A DNA stretch of 7,734 bases from Desulfuromonadaceae bacterium UBA2294 (GCA_002345625.1 DDWE01000057.1:1-7734), one strand, 5' to 3'. Positions 1 through 6,287 are shown, counted from the stretch's first letter. Numbers and translations are program-made. Notes: generated by a model from the sequence alone, not told the origin.

Positions 1-581
1 CCATCGACTTCTCCGACCAGAACCTGGAAGACGCCAAAGCCGGCCTGTCACGCTTTTATGAACTTTTGCATGCCGCCGACACGATCCTTGACCAGCAGCC
101 GGTCCCGGCAAAAACGCCTTGCCCGACCATTCAGGATAATGAACGTGAGATCTATGACCGTGTCGAACTGGTCGACGAGCGATTTGCCGAGGCCATGGAT
201 GACGACTTCAATTCGGCTCTGGCTATCGGCCACCTGTTTGATCTGGTGCGCGCGCTTAACCGACTGATCAGTGAAAAACGCTTTGAAGACTGTCCGCTCT
301 CCCTCGTTGTTCTGCAGGACGGGGTCAAAAAACTGCGACAACTCGGTGCGGTCCTGGGCCTGTTTGGTTCCAAGCCCGACGTCTGGCTGAACAAGCAGAA
401 AAGCGCCGGACTGATCGCCAGCGGTCTGCAGCCTGAGGCGATTGAAGCCCTGATTGTCGAGCGGCGCCAGGCCCGGCAGAATCGCGACTTCGCTCGTGCC
501 GACGCCATCCGTAACGAACTGGCGGCGCAGGGGATCGAGCTGCTCGATTCCGCAACCGGCACCACCTGGAAGGTCAAGTAG
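1..581 (+). CDS. cysS: Cysteinyl-tRNA synthetase, C-terminal part (5' end outside window)
   Basis: This is the 3' part of a class I aminoacyl-tRNA synthetase that charges tRNA-Cys with cysteine in the cytoplasm. The reading frame is open from base 3 and gives 192 visible residues before a TAG stop. It begins IDFSDQNLEDA, which matches the stretch just after the catalytic domain in CysRS. The helical DALR-type anticodon-binding domain follows, with FAEAMDDDFNSALAIGHLFD at about visible residues 61-80. The end is the characteristic CysRS tail, with RDFARADAIRNELAAQGIEL followed by a GTTWK motif. The HIGH and KMSKS catalytic motifs and the zinc ligands must lie upstream of the window, so catalytic competence cannot be judged. 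The next gene starts 21 bases downstream, which suggests co-transcription. The identification is secure from the tail alone. Confidence 0.95.
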   Translation, partial: IDFSDQNLEDAKAGLSRFYELLHAADTILDQQPVPAKTPCPTIQDNEREIYDRVELVDERFAEAMDDDFNSALAIGHLFDLVRALNRLISEKRFEDCPLSLVVLQDGVKKLRQLGAVLGLFGSKPDVWLNKQKSAGLIASGLQPEAIEALIVERRQARQNRDFARADAIRNELAAQGIELLDSATGTTWKVK

Positions 582-602
582 CGGTCCCCGCGACTTAAAA
601 CG

Positions 603-1460
603 ATGTCCTCCTTTTTTCTTCGGCCGCGCCAGCGCGGCGCCTTACTGGTTACCGCCGGGGTGCTGCTGATCAGTTTCGATGCCCTTCTGGTTCGTCTTGC
701 CGCGACCGACGGCTGGAGCGTATCGGTCTGGCGCGGTCTGTTCATGGCAATGGCGACGCTCCCCTTTGCCTGCCGGCGATCGGTCCTCCGTGCCGCGGCT
801 GTTGACGCCAGCGGGCTTTGGCTGGCCTCTTTTCTCATGGCGACCAGCTCCCTTGGACTGGTTCTTGCCTTCACCCTGACCAGCGCCGCCAATGTTGTGG
901 TCATCCTCAGTGCCGCTCCCCTGTTCGCCGCCTTGTTCAGTTATCTGTTTCTGCATGAGCTCACGCCACTACGCACCTGGCTGGCGATAGCCGTCTGTTG
1001 TGGCGGCGTCGCCTGGGTTATGGCCGACTCACTCGGTCACGGTCAGCTGACCGGAGACCTGCTGGCGGCCGGGGCCACCTTGCTCACCGGCGCCTATTTC
1101 ACCACCATCCGCTGTTATCCTGACCTGCCCCGCACACCGGTTATTAGCCTGGGCGGCCTGCTGCTGGCACTGTTTGCCCTGCCGCTGGCGTCCCCTTTTG
1201 CCCTTTCGGCGACTAGTTATGGCTGGCTGTTCGTCTCCGGTTTTCTGCAAATGCCCCTGGCGATTTTCCTGATTACCATCGGCCCCCGCTACCTCCCCGC
1301 CGCCGAGGTCAGCCTGTTTCTGCTGCTGGAGACAGTCCTGGCTCCGCTCTGGGTCTGGCTGGTTCTGTATGAACAGCCGCCGGCTGCCACCATCACCGGT
1401 GGCGTCGTTATCCTTTTCGCCCTGCTGCTCAACACCCTCGCCGGCGCCAAAGAAGATTGA
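603..1460 (+). CDS. DMT-superfamily permease with two EamA domains
   Basis: This 285-residue inner-membrane protein is very hydrophobic and about the standard length of the drug/metabolite transporter family. Ten membrane segments can be placed at roughly residues 12-32, 41-56, 71-90, 97-117, 125-140, 150-168, 180-197, 206-226, 232-255 and 262-280. This is the usual duplicated five-plus-five EamA layout. The second repeat ends with the family signature EVSLFLLLETVLAPLWVWLV (residues 235-254), followed by YEQP and a last helix. Family members export metabolites or amino acids, and the substrate cannot be read from sequence. The ATG follows cysS by 21 bases and sits in the same reading frame. 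It has no recognisable Shine-Dalgarno sequence, so translation may depend on coupling to cysS. No other start fits: the next candidate, a GTG at codon 20, would cut into the first helix. Confidence 0.9.
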   Translation: MSSFFLRPRQRGALLVTAGVLLISFDALLVRLAATDGWSVSVWRGLFMAMATLPFACRRSVLRAAAVDASGLWLASFLMATSSLGLVLAFTLTSAANVVVILSAAPLFAALFSYLFLHELTPLRTWLAIAVCCGGVAWVMADSLGHGQLTGDLLAAGATLLTGAYFTTIRCYPDLPRTPVISLGGLLLALFALPLASPFALSATSYGWLFVSGFLQMPLAIFLITIGPRYLPAAEVSLFLLLETVLAPLWVWLVLYEQPPAATITGGVVILFALLLNTLAGAKED

Positions 1461-1561
1461 TTCCCCTCACCTCTGCCTCGCCGGTGGACCAATTTCATGC
1501 TACAGTTATCGGCAGTATGTGCTTATTTCTGGCCACTTCTTACCCTGACTGAGTATCGACC

Positions 1562-3307
1562 ATGTTTCGAATCCGCCGCATCTACGACACGTCACTGCCG
1601 GCCAACCGCCAGGCCATCAGCCAGGTTCAGCAAATCCTCCGCGACCAGTTCCCGGCGCTGGACAAAAAGGACATCAAAAAACTCCCTGAGCAACTGACCA
1701 ATCCGCTGAAATACCGCTTCCGTTCTATCTTGTCTGTTGCCGAGAGCGATAAAGGAGAAGTGGAAGGATTCGCCCTGCTGCTGCACGCCCCTGACCTGAA
1801 GTTCTGCTACCTCGAATACATCTCGGCCGCCGACAAGATGACCGGTCGGGGCATCGGTGGTGCCCTCTACGCCCGGGTGCGGGGTGAAGCGCGGGCTTTG
1901 GGAGTGATCGGCATCTTCATGGAATGCCTGCCGGACGATCCGGCCCTCTGCCAAGACCAGCAGATCCTTGCCCAGAACAAAGCCCGGCTGAAGTTCTACG
2001 AACAGTACGGCGCCCGACCTTTTGCCGGCACCGCTTATGAAACACCGGTCAAGGAGGGGGATGACAATCCACCCTATCTGGTCTTCGATGACCTCGACGA
2101 GGAGGTTGACCTGCAGGCACAGCGCCTGCGTAAGATTGTCCGGGCGATTCTTGAGCGAAAATATTCGCATCTTTGCCCCAAAGCTTATATCGACCTGGTT
2201 GTCGATTCGTTTGCCGATGACCCTGTCGAACTGCGCGATTTTCGTTATCGCAAGGGTGAGCTCCCCAGGCCGATACCGAAAGGTCAGCATCCGGTTGAGC
2301 GGCAAATCGCTCTGGTGGTCAACGACCTGCATGATATCCACCATGTCCGCGAGCGCGGCTATGTCGAATCTCCGGTACGCATCCGCTCCATCCTGCGTGA
2401 AATCGAGCCGACCGGCCTGTTTCACCGCGTGGCGGTACGTCGTTTCGGCGAACACCATCTCAAACGGGTCCATGCCGCTGATTTTGTCGACTATTTAAAG
2501 ACCATGTGCGCCGGACTCCCTGAAAACAAAGCGCTGTATCCTTATGTGTTTCCGATCCGCAACGCGGCCAGGCCCCCAAAGGAGAAAGCGATCAAGGCCG
2601 GTTATTATTGTATCGACACCTTTACTCCATTGACCCACAACGCTTACCTTGCCGCCAAACGTGCCGTCGATTGTGCTCTGACTGCAGCCCGCTGCATTCT
2701 CGAAGGTCAACGTCTTGCCTATGCTCTGGTTCGACCACCTGGGCACCATGCCGAGCAGCGCGCCTTCGGCGGCTTTTGCTACTTTAACAATGCCGCTCTC
2801 GCCGCCGAGGAGCTTTGTGACTACGGCAAGGTTGTGGTACTCGACATCGACTACCACCATGGCAACGGTACCCAGAATATCTTCTATAACCGGCGCGACG
2901 TCCTGACCATCTCCCTGCACGGCCATCCGCGTTTTGCCTACCCTTACTTCAATGGCTTCGATGATGAAACCGGCGCTGAGCACGGCCTTGGCTTCAATCT
3001 TAACCTCCCGCTTCCTGAGCAGCTCGATGGCGCCGGTTACCGCATCGCGTTGGCAAAGGCGATCAAGCGCATCCAGAGATTCAAACCGACCTTTCTGGTG
3101 ATCGCCCTTGGTCTCGATACCGCCAACGGAGATCCCACCGGCACCTGGAGTCTTAAAGGGAACGATTTTTGTGAAAATGGCCACATGCTTGGTGCGCTCG
3201 ACCTGCCGACAGTGGTGATTCAGGAAGGTGGCTACGACAGTCGTGTCCTGGGCAGTAATGCCCGACATTTTTTCAAGGGGCTCTGGGAAGCAACCTTTGC
3301 CGGTTGA
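1562..3307 (+). CDS. Bifunctional GNAT acetyltransferase / APAH-type deacetylase fusion
   Basis: This 581-residue predicted soluble protein carries two opposing acetyl-transfer domains. Residues 1-178 resemble a GNAT N-acetyltransferase. The acetyl-CoA loop is TGRGIGGAL (94-102), the preceding strand CYLEYIS (82-88), and the later motif LKFYEQYGARPF (143-154). A helical, charged linker covers about 179-245. Residues about 248-578 form a zinc-dependent arginase-fold deacetylase. It has RPPGHHA (391-397, catalytic His395/His396), GFCYFNN (404-410), DIDYHHGNGTQ (428-438, predicted zinc ligands Asp430 and His432), predicted third ligand Asp519, and EGGYD with catalytic Tyr558. The run HGxPxxxYPYFNGxxxExG followed by NLNLPLP is closest to bacterial acetylpolyamine amidohydrolases. 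One variation is His455 in SLHGHP, where I recall Asp in many relatives. The stop at 1550-1552 leaves ATG 1562 as the earliest start; its ribosome site is weak. A TGATGA double stop ends the gene. Both domains look intact; the substrate (acetyl-lysine, acetylpolyamine or a small molecule) is unknown. Confidence 0.9.
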   Translation: MFRIRRIYDTSLPANRQAISQVQQILRDQFPALDKKDIKKLPEQLTNPLKYRFRSILSVAESDKGEVEGFALLLHAPDLKFCYLEYISAADKMTGRGIGGALYARVRGEARALGVIGIFMECLPDDPALCQDQQILAQNKARLKFYEQYGARPFAGTAYETPVKEGDDNPPYLVFDDLDEEVDLQAQRLRKIVRAILERKYSHLCPKAYIDLVVDSFADDPVELRDFRYRKGELPRPIPKGQHPVERQIALVVNDLHDIHHVRERGYVESPVRIRSILREIEPTGLFHRVAVRRFGEHHLKRVHAADFVDYLKTMCAGLPENKALYPYVFPIRNAARPPKEKAIKAGYYCIDTFTPLTHNAYLAAKRAVDCALTAARCILEGQRLAYALVRPPGHHAEQRAFGGFCYFNNAALAAEELCDYGKVVVLDIDYHHGNGTQNIFYNRRDVLTISLHGHPRFAYPYFNGFDDETGAEHGLGFNLNLPLPEQLDGAGYRIALAKAIKRIQRFKPTFLVIALGLDTANGDPTGTWSLKGNDFCENGHMLGALDLPTVVIQEGGYDSRVLGSNARHFFKGLWEATFAG

Positions 3308-3330
3308 TGAGGCGATTGTCCACTTTTTGT

Positions 3331-3356
3331 AACGGCCCTTTTCGGGTCACGTTTTT
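3331..3356 (+). terminator. Candidate Rho-independent terminator after the GNAT-deacetylase gene
   Basis: AACG (3331-3334) pairs with CGTT (3350-3353), and GCCC (3335-3338) pairs with GGGT (3344-3347). This gives eight pairs including one G-U, with a two-base bulge (CA) and a TTTTC loop. A run of five T (3352-3356) follows directly, partly used in the stem. The position, 24 bases past the stop codon and before the next gene's ribosome site, fits a terminator. The imperfect stem makes it moderate. Confidence 0.45.
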
Positions 3357-3380
3357 CGTATTCTTTTCGCGAGGGATAAC

Positions 3381-4463
3381 ATGGAAACATCTGTCACTAA
3401 AGATCTAACCCGCACAACGTTCGCTGTCCTGCTCATCGGTGTGTTGATTTTTTCCTGTTTCTGGATTTTACGCCCCTTTCTACCAGCACTGATCTGGGCA
3501 TCCATGATCGTTGTCTCCACCTGGCCGCTGCTGTTATCGGTCCAGACACGCCTCGGCAACAGGCGAGCCCCCGCAGTCGCGGTGATGACATTCACCATGC
3601 TGCTGATTTTCGTGATTCCTTTCTCCCTTGCCATCGGCACCATCGTCGAACAAGGGGCTCAGCTCAAAGGCTGGATTGGAGCTCTACACAACTTCAGTTT
3701 TCCACCTGCTCCAGCCTGGCTCATTAAAATTCCCCTGGCCGGTTCTCAACTTACCGGGACCTGGCAACAACTCGCATCTCTGCCTCCCGAAGAGCTTGGT
3801 GGCCGCCTCACCCCTTACCTCGGTAAAGCGGTTAGTCTGTTCCTCACGCAAGCCGGAAGCTTTGGCGTCATGTTTGTCACCATACTGCTCACCCTTATAT
3901 TGAGTGGTTTTCTCTACGCTAATGGCGAATCTGCTGCTAATTCCGTTCTGAAACTAGCGCGTCGCATTGCCGGCTCGGCAGGACAAGATGCCGCCCGATT
4001 AGCCGGAAATGCCGTTCGCGCCGTGGCACTCGGGGTCGTGGTGACGGCACTGGTTCAAGCCGTTCTGGCCGGTATCGGCATGGCTGTCGCCGGTGTTCCT
4101 TACCCAACTTTGCTCACGGCGTTGATCTTTGTTTTGACCATCGCCCAGATTGGTCCGGCCCCGGTGCTGATCGCTGCCGTCGCTTGGCTCTTTTGGTCCG
4201 ATGCATCAGCAGCCGGCACCGGTCTTTTAATCTGGGCCCTGCTGGTCTCCGGCATCGACAATTTTCTGCGTCCACTGCTGATTCGACGCGGTGCCAATCT
4301 CCCGCTGATTCTGATCTTCGCCGGCGTCATCGGCGGGTTGCTCGCCTTTGGCGTGGTCGGATTGTTTATCGGGCCAGTGGTCCTGGCCGTCGCCTACACT
4401 CTTCTCGAAGTCTGGGTTAATGACAGCGATAATCGTCCTGTAACAACAGGCACTGATCAATGA
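3381..4463 (+). CDS. ydiK: AI-2E family membrane protein, YdiK-like
   Basis: This 360-residue integral membrane protein belongs to the AI-2E transporter family (formerly UPF0118). The family is named for a member linked to autoinducer-2 export, but many members have other or unknown roles and some act as ion antiporters. Hydrophobic segments fall at about residues 13-30, 34-53, 65-88, 158-178, 211-236, 243-265, 268-290 and 305-340. A soluble stretch lies at about 89-157, as is usual for the family. The conserved C-terminal block is clear: GIDNFLRPLLIRRGANLPLI (291-310), then GGLLAFGVVGLFIGPVVLAV (318-337). Length and pattern resemble Escherichia coli YdiK most closely. GAGGG stands about six bases ahead of the ATG. 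The stop overlaps the next gene's start as ATGA, so the two are probably translationally coupled. The symbol is by similarity only, and the transported substrate is not inferable. Confidence 0.88.
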   Translation: METSVTKDLTRTTFAVLLIGVLIFSCFWILRPFLPALIWASMIVVSTWPLLLSVQTRLGNRRAPAVAVMTFTMLLIFVIPFSLAIGTIVEQGAQLKGWIGALHNFSFPPAPAWLIKIPLAGSQLTGTWQQLASLPPEELGGRLTPYLGKAVSLFLTQAGSFGVMFVTILLTLILSGFLYANGESAANSVLKLARRIAGSAGQDAARLAGNAVRAVALGVVVTALVQAVLAGIGMAVAGVPYPTLLTALIFVLTIAQIGPAPVLIAAVAWLFWSDASAAGTGLLIWALLVSGIDNFLRPLLIRRGANLPLILIFAGVIGGLLAFGVVGLFIGPVVLAVAYTLLEVWVNDSDNRPVTTGTDQ

Positions 4464-5338
4464 ACATGGCGCATCCCACCTTACCAGCACTGCATTGGCT
4501 TGATCGCCATCTGGACCACCTCTCCTCGCGTACACTATTGCTGCTCGCAATCGCGGTTTTGTCGATCTGCACCTTTGCAGACCACTACACCGGTAATGAG
4601 CTCTCTTTTTCCATCACCTATCTGGCCCCTATCGCTCTGGCAGCCTGGTATGCCGGCGCGAAACCCGGATTCTTCATGGTTTTTGCCGCATCGCTTGCCT
4701 GGCTCGGAGTTGATCTCCTCTCCGGACACACTTACAGCCACCCGATGATCCCGGTCTGGAACAGTCTGGTCCGTCTCGGCTTTTTCCTCATCGTCACCAC
4801 CTTGCTGCTACATACCCGTAAACTCCTTACGATTCTCCACGATCAGGCCGGGCAGGATGCGCTGACCGGCCTCGCCAACAGCCGTACCTTCTATGCTCGT
4901 CTCAATCTTGAGCGTGAGCGGGCCCTGCGTTATCGGCACCCGTTCACCATTGCCTACCTGGACCTTGACAATTTCAAACGGGTGAACGATACCCTGGGAC
5001 ACGAAGCCGGAGATGGTGTTCTGCGCACGATTGCAGAAGGGTTAACAAGCGGTCTGCGCAAAACCGATCTGATCGCTCGCCTTGGCGGCGATGAGTTTGC
5101 GTTGTTATTGGCTGAAACCGGGGAGGGTGAAGCCGACGAGGTCCTGCAGAAACTTCATGTCCAGCTTTTGAGACAAATGGCTCTGCAAAAATGGCCCGTT
5201 GGGTGCAGCATCGGGGCTGTTACCTGTAACGACCCGACTCAGATTGACAGCCACGATCTGGTCAACCAGGCCGATGAACTGATGTATCTGGTTAAACGAA
5301 GCGGCAAGAACCGTATTGTGTGCAAAGTTATTGGCTGA
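4460..5338 (+). CDS. Membrane-anchored GGDEF diguanylate cyclase
   Basis: This 292-residue protein should make the second messenger cyclic di-GMP from two GTP. The N-terminal part (to about 120) is a membrane sensor or anchor with about four hydrophobic segments near 26-42, 52-66, 70-88 and 102-118. Its LSFSITYLAPIALAAWYAG stretch (48-66) resembles the membrane modules often found before GGDEF domains. The cyclase domain starts at DALTGLAN (133-140) and continues with the metal-binding YLDLDNFKRVNDTLGHEAGD (166-185). It has an intact GGDEF signature (209-213). RKTD (200-203), five residues ahead of GGDEF, is a canonical RxxD inhibitory site, so product feedback is expected. No EAL or receiver domain is present. 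The start overlaps the ydiK-like stop by four bases; ATG 4466 is an alternative start only two codons in. The paired membrane protein might supply the sensed signal, but that is inference. Confidence 0.92.
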   Translation: MNMAHPTLPALHWLDRHLDHLSSRTLLLLAIAVLSICTFADHYTGNELSFSITYLAPIALAAWYAGAKPGFFMVFAASLAWLGVDLLSGHTYSHPMIPVWNSLVRLGFFLIVTTLLLHTRKLLTILHDQAGQDALTGLANSRTFYARLNLERERALRYRHPFTIAYLDLDNFKRVNDTLGHEAGDGVLRTIAEGLTSGLRKTDLIARLGGDEFALLLAETGEGEADEVLQKLHVQLLRQMALQKWPVGCSIGAVTCNDPTQIDSHDLVNQADELMYLVKRSGKNRIVCKVIG

Positions 5339-5414
5339 GATTATCTTTTTTCGGTAAGTGCGGACGCCGGGAGTTCTTCGGCTCCTGCCTTAGGGTTCGT
5401 CCGAGCTGTTCGGA
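5339..5414. other. Convergent intergenic region with TTCGG-rich repeats
   Basis: This is the gap between the convergent GGDEF gene (+) and the small ORF (-). It shows TTCGG at 5350-5354, 5377-5381 and, just across the boundary, 5409-5413 and 5419-5423. It also has a small hairpin, CGGGAG (5368-5373) with CTCCTG (5382-5387), whose eight-base loop lies at 5374-5381. No ORF or RNA gene is visible. The short inverted pieces may help terminate the converging transcripts, but none has a good T-run. Confidence 0.3.
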
Positions 5415-5435
5415 TCAATTCGGACCCGTCTTTTC
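5399..5435 (+). terminator. Weak candidate terminator for the GGDEF gene
   Basis: GTCCGA (5399-5404) can pair with TCGGAC (5420-5425), followed by CCG and a short TCTTTT tract. TCCGA (5400-5404) can instead pair with TCGGA (5410-5414) around a five-base loop. The stem is only five to six pairs and the T-tract is displaced. It also overlaps the 3' end of the small minus-strand ORF. This is the best plus-strand candidate after the cyclase gene, but it is weak. Confidence 0.2.
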
Positions 5436-5582
5436 CCACTCCCGGCATTTCATCATCAACCAGTCCATGTCGCTATAATGACTGACCAGTTCCTTCAGGG
5501 CCATACACCTCAAGAAAAAAACGAACACGTGGAACAGTCCTGTCTTCATTCTTTCTATTTTACATCTGGTGAACTCATCCAT
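5415..5582 (-). CDS. Small protein of unknown function, 55 residues
   Basis: I do not recognise a family. The ORF is supported by a full GGAGG (5589-5593 on the complement) exactly six bases before ATG 5582, which is better than most ribosome sites in the window. A GTG 15 bases further upstream would put that GGAGG inside the coding region, so ATG 5582 is preferred. The product begins MDEFTRCKIERMKTGLFHVF. It has a short hydrophobic run FHVFVFFLRCMAL (17-29) and then a charged, Trp-containing tail with DMDWLMMKCREW (38-49). Three cysteines (Cys7, Cys26, Cys47) are widely spaced and form no CxxC motif. It could be a small membrane-associated or amphipathic protein. Codons include AGA, AGG and ATA, unlike the CGC-rich neighbours, which argues either for foreign or young coding sequence or against coding. 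It lies 71 bases downstream of the rubredoxin-DUF2231 gene on the same strand. Confidence 0.5.
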   Translation of the reverse strand: MDEFTRCKIERMKTGLFHVFVFFLRCMALKELVSHYSDMDWLMMKCREWEKTGPN

Positions 5583-5584
5583 AA

Positions 5585-5627
5585 AAGACCTCCGCACCTG
5601 ATTAATTCATCGCAGCGCGAAGGTCTT
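5585..5627 (-). promoter_or_regulatory. Hairpin that buries the small ORF's ribosome-binding site
   Basis: Read on the minus strand, AAGACCTTCGC (5627-5617) pairs with GCGGAGGTCTT (5595-5585). That is eleven pairs including one U-G, around a 21-base loop. The 3' arm contains the whole GGAGG that serves the 55-residue ORF, and the start codon lies two bases past the stem. TTTT follows the last stem G-C region, so it could also act as a modest Rho-independent terminator for the upstream rubredoxin-DUF2231 gene. The pairing is seen in the sequence; the regulatory reading is inference. Confidence 0.5.
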
Positions 5628-5650
5628 AGTGATTCTGACTCAAGTGACAA
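5623..5650 (-). promoter_or_regulatory. Possible sigma-70-type promoter for the small ORF
   Basis: On the minus strand TTGTCA (5650-5645) is separated by 16 bases from TAAGAC (5628-5623). The -35 matches consensus at five of six positions and the -10 at only three of six. Transcription would start near 5615, inside the hairpin described above, so this transcript would lack the 5' arm of the stem. The call is weak because of the poor -10. Confidence 0.2.
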
Positions 5651-5653
5651 GTG

Positions 5654-6202
5654 CTACTGCCTAGATGGCCTGGAGAACGCCAGTTTGCCACCATAAAAAC
5701 CGAGCAGTCCGACACACCCGAGCATCCCGGTCAGGCAGAGGTAGTAAAACACCTGCATTCCGGCACCACCATACAGATGGATCGGTAGTGCAAGGCTACC
5801 AAGGATAATAAGAACACTCGCCAGGGCGATTTTGCGGTAGAAAATAGGGGCCTTCTCGCCACCGAAGCGGGTCTTCCAGTCGTAGATTCCACTCGCCAAC
5901 GCCAGCGGCGCGGCCAGTGTCACCACGCCGACCATCCAGAACGCCCCCTCGGCCAATGCCGAACGGTTGAAGCCCCAGTCCATAAACAGAAATAGCCAGA
6001 CCACCGGCATCAGTCCGTTTGGGAAATGGACCAGAATCGGGTGCAGATGCAACTGCAGGGCCGGTGCGGTTTCTGCCACTGTCTGTTCTGCCTCGAGCAG
6101 AACAAACAGACTGCGATCCGCACCGCAAACCGGGCAGTTCACCGGGGGCGCGTCACCTTCATGAATATAGCCACACACTGTGCATTGCCATTGCTTGGTC
6201 AT
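5654..6202 (-). CDS. Rubredoxin-domain / DUF2231 membrane fusion protein
   Basis: This 182-residue protein joins a short rubredoxin-like iron site to a membrane domain. Residues 5-29 (WQCTVCGYIHEGDAPPVNCPVCGAD, shown here as its ends WQCTVCGY and CPVCGAD) hold four cysteines, Cys7, Cys10, Cys23 and Cys26. The spacing is compact, as in the rubredoxin domain of rubrerythrins, and should bind one iron for electron transfer. From about residue 50 a DUF2231-type module follows. It has LHLHPILVHFPNGLMPV (51-67), with His52, His54 and His59, and hydrophobic segments near 60-75, 86-106, 124-142 and 150-170. SGIYDWKTRFGG (104-115) is typical of DUF2231. No signal peptide is present, so the iron site probably faces the cytoplasm. 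AAGGAG stands five bases ahead of the ATG. The gene lies 85 bases downstream of msrA. A role in cytoplasm-to-membrane electron transfer or oxidative defence is plausible but unproven; the clustered histidines might bind heme or metal. Confidence 0.85.
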   Translation of the reverse strand: MTKQWQCTVCGYIHEGDAPPVNCPVCGADRSLFVLLEAEQTVAETAPALQLHLHPILVHFPNGLMPVVWLFLFMDWGFNRSALAEGAFWMVGVVTLAAPLALASGIYDWKTRFGGEKAPIFYRKIALASVLIILGSLALPIHLYGGAGMQVFYYLCLTGMLGCVGLLGFYGGKLAFSRPSRQ

Positions 6203-6228
6203 GGAGACTCCTTGTCAGAATGTGCCCA

Positions 6229-6256
6229 ATTCTAGCGGACACAGCAAGAAGCGCAA
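6229..6256 (-). promoter_or_regulatory. Predicted promoter of the rubredoxin-DUF2231 gene
   Basis: On the minus strand TTGCGC (6256-6251) and TAGAAT (6234-6229) are separated by 16 bases. The -10 matches consensus at five of six positions; the -35 keeps TTG. The start of transcription would fall near 6222, leaving a short leader of about 20 bases with the AAGGAG ribosome site. This suggests the gene can be expressed apart from msrA. Confidence 0.4.
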
Positions 6257-6262
6257 CCGGAA

Positions 6263-6276
6263 ACATGCGGGCATGT
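6263..6276. repeat. Perfect palindrome upstream of the rubredoxin-DUF2231 promoter
   Basis: ACATGC and GCATGT flank a GG centre, giving perfect six-base half-sites. It sits seven bases upstream of the predicted -35 of the rubredoxin-DUF2231 gene and 12 bases downstream of the msrA stop. The position suits a dimeric activator or repressor site. As RNA it could form only a five-pair hairpin with no T-run on either strand, so it is a poor terminator. Confidence 0.4.
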
Positions 6277-6287
6277 GAAGAGTCACT

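Noticed and set aside
579..602. TAG read-through joining cysS to the permease
   Set aside because: The CysRS sequence ends at its normal GTTWK tail, and no read-through or recoding signal is visible.
152..904. Antisense ORF of 250 residues across the cysS/permease junction
   Set aside because: It is Arg/Ser/Ala-rich low-information sequence with no domain, and it opposes two well-supported genes.
1592..3268. Two long antisense ORFs (293 and 257 residues) opposite the GNAT-deacetylase gene
   Set aside because: They mirror the codon pattern of a GC-rich coding strand, have no recognisable domains and lie opposite a gene with clear catalytic motifs.
5349..5424. TTCGG repeats as a CRISPR-like or mobile-element end
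   Set aside because: The units are only five to six bases, irregularly spaced, with no transposase or cas gene nearby.
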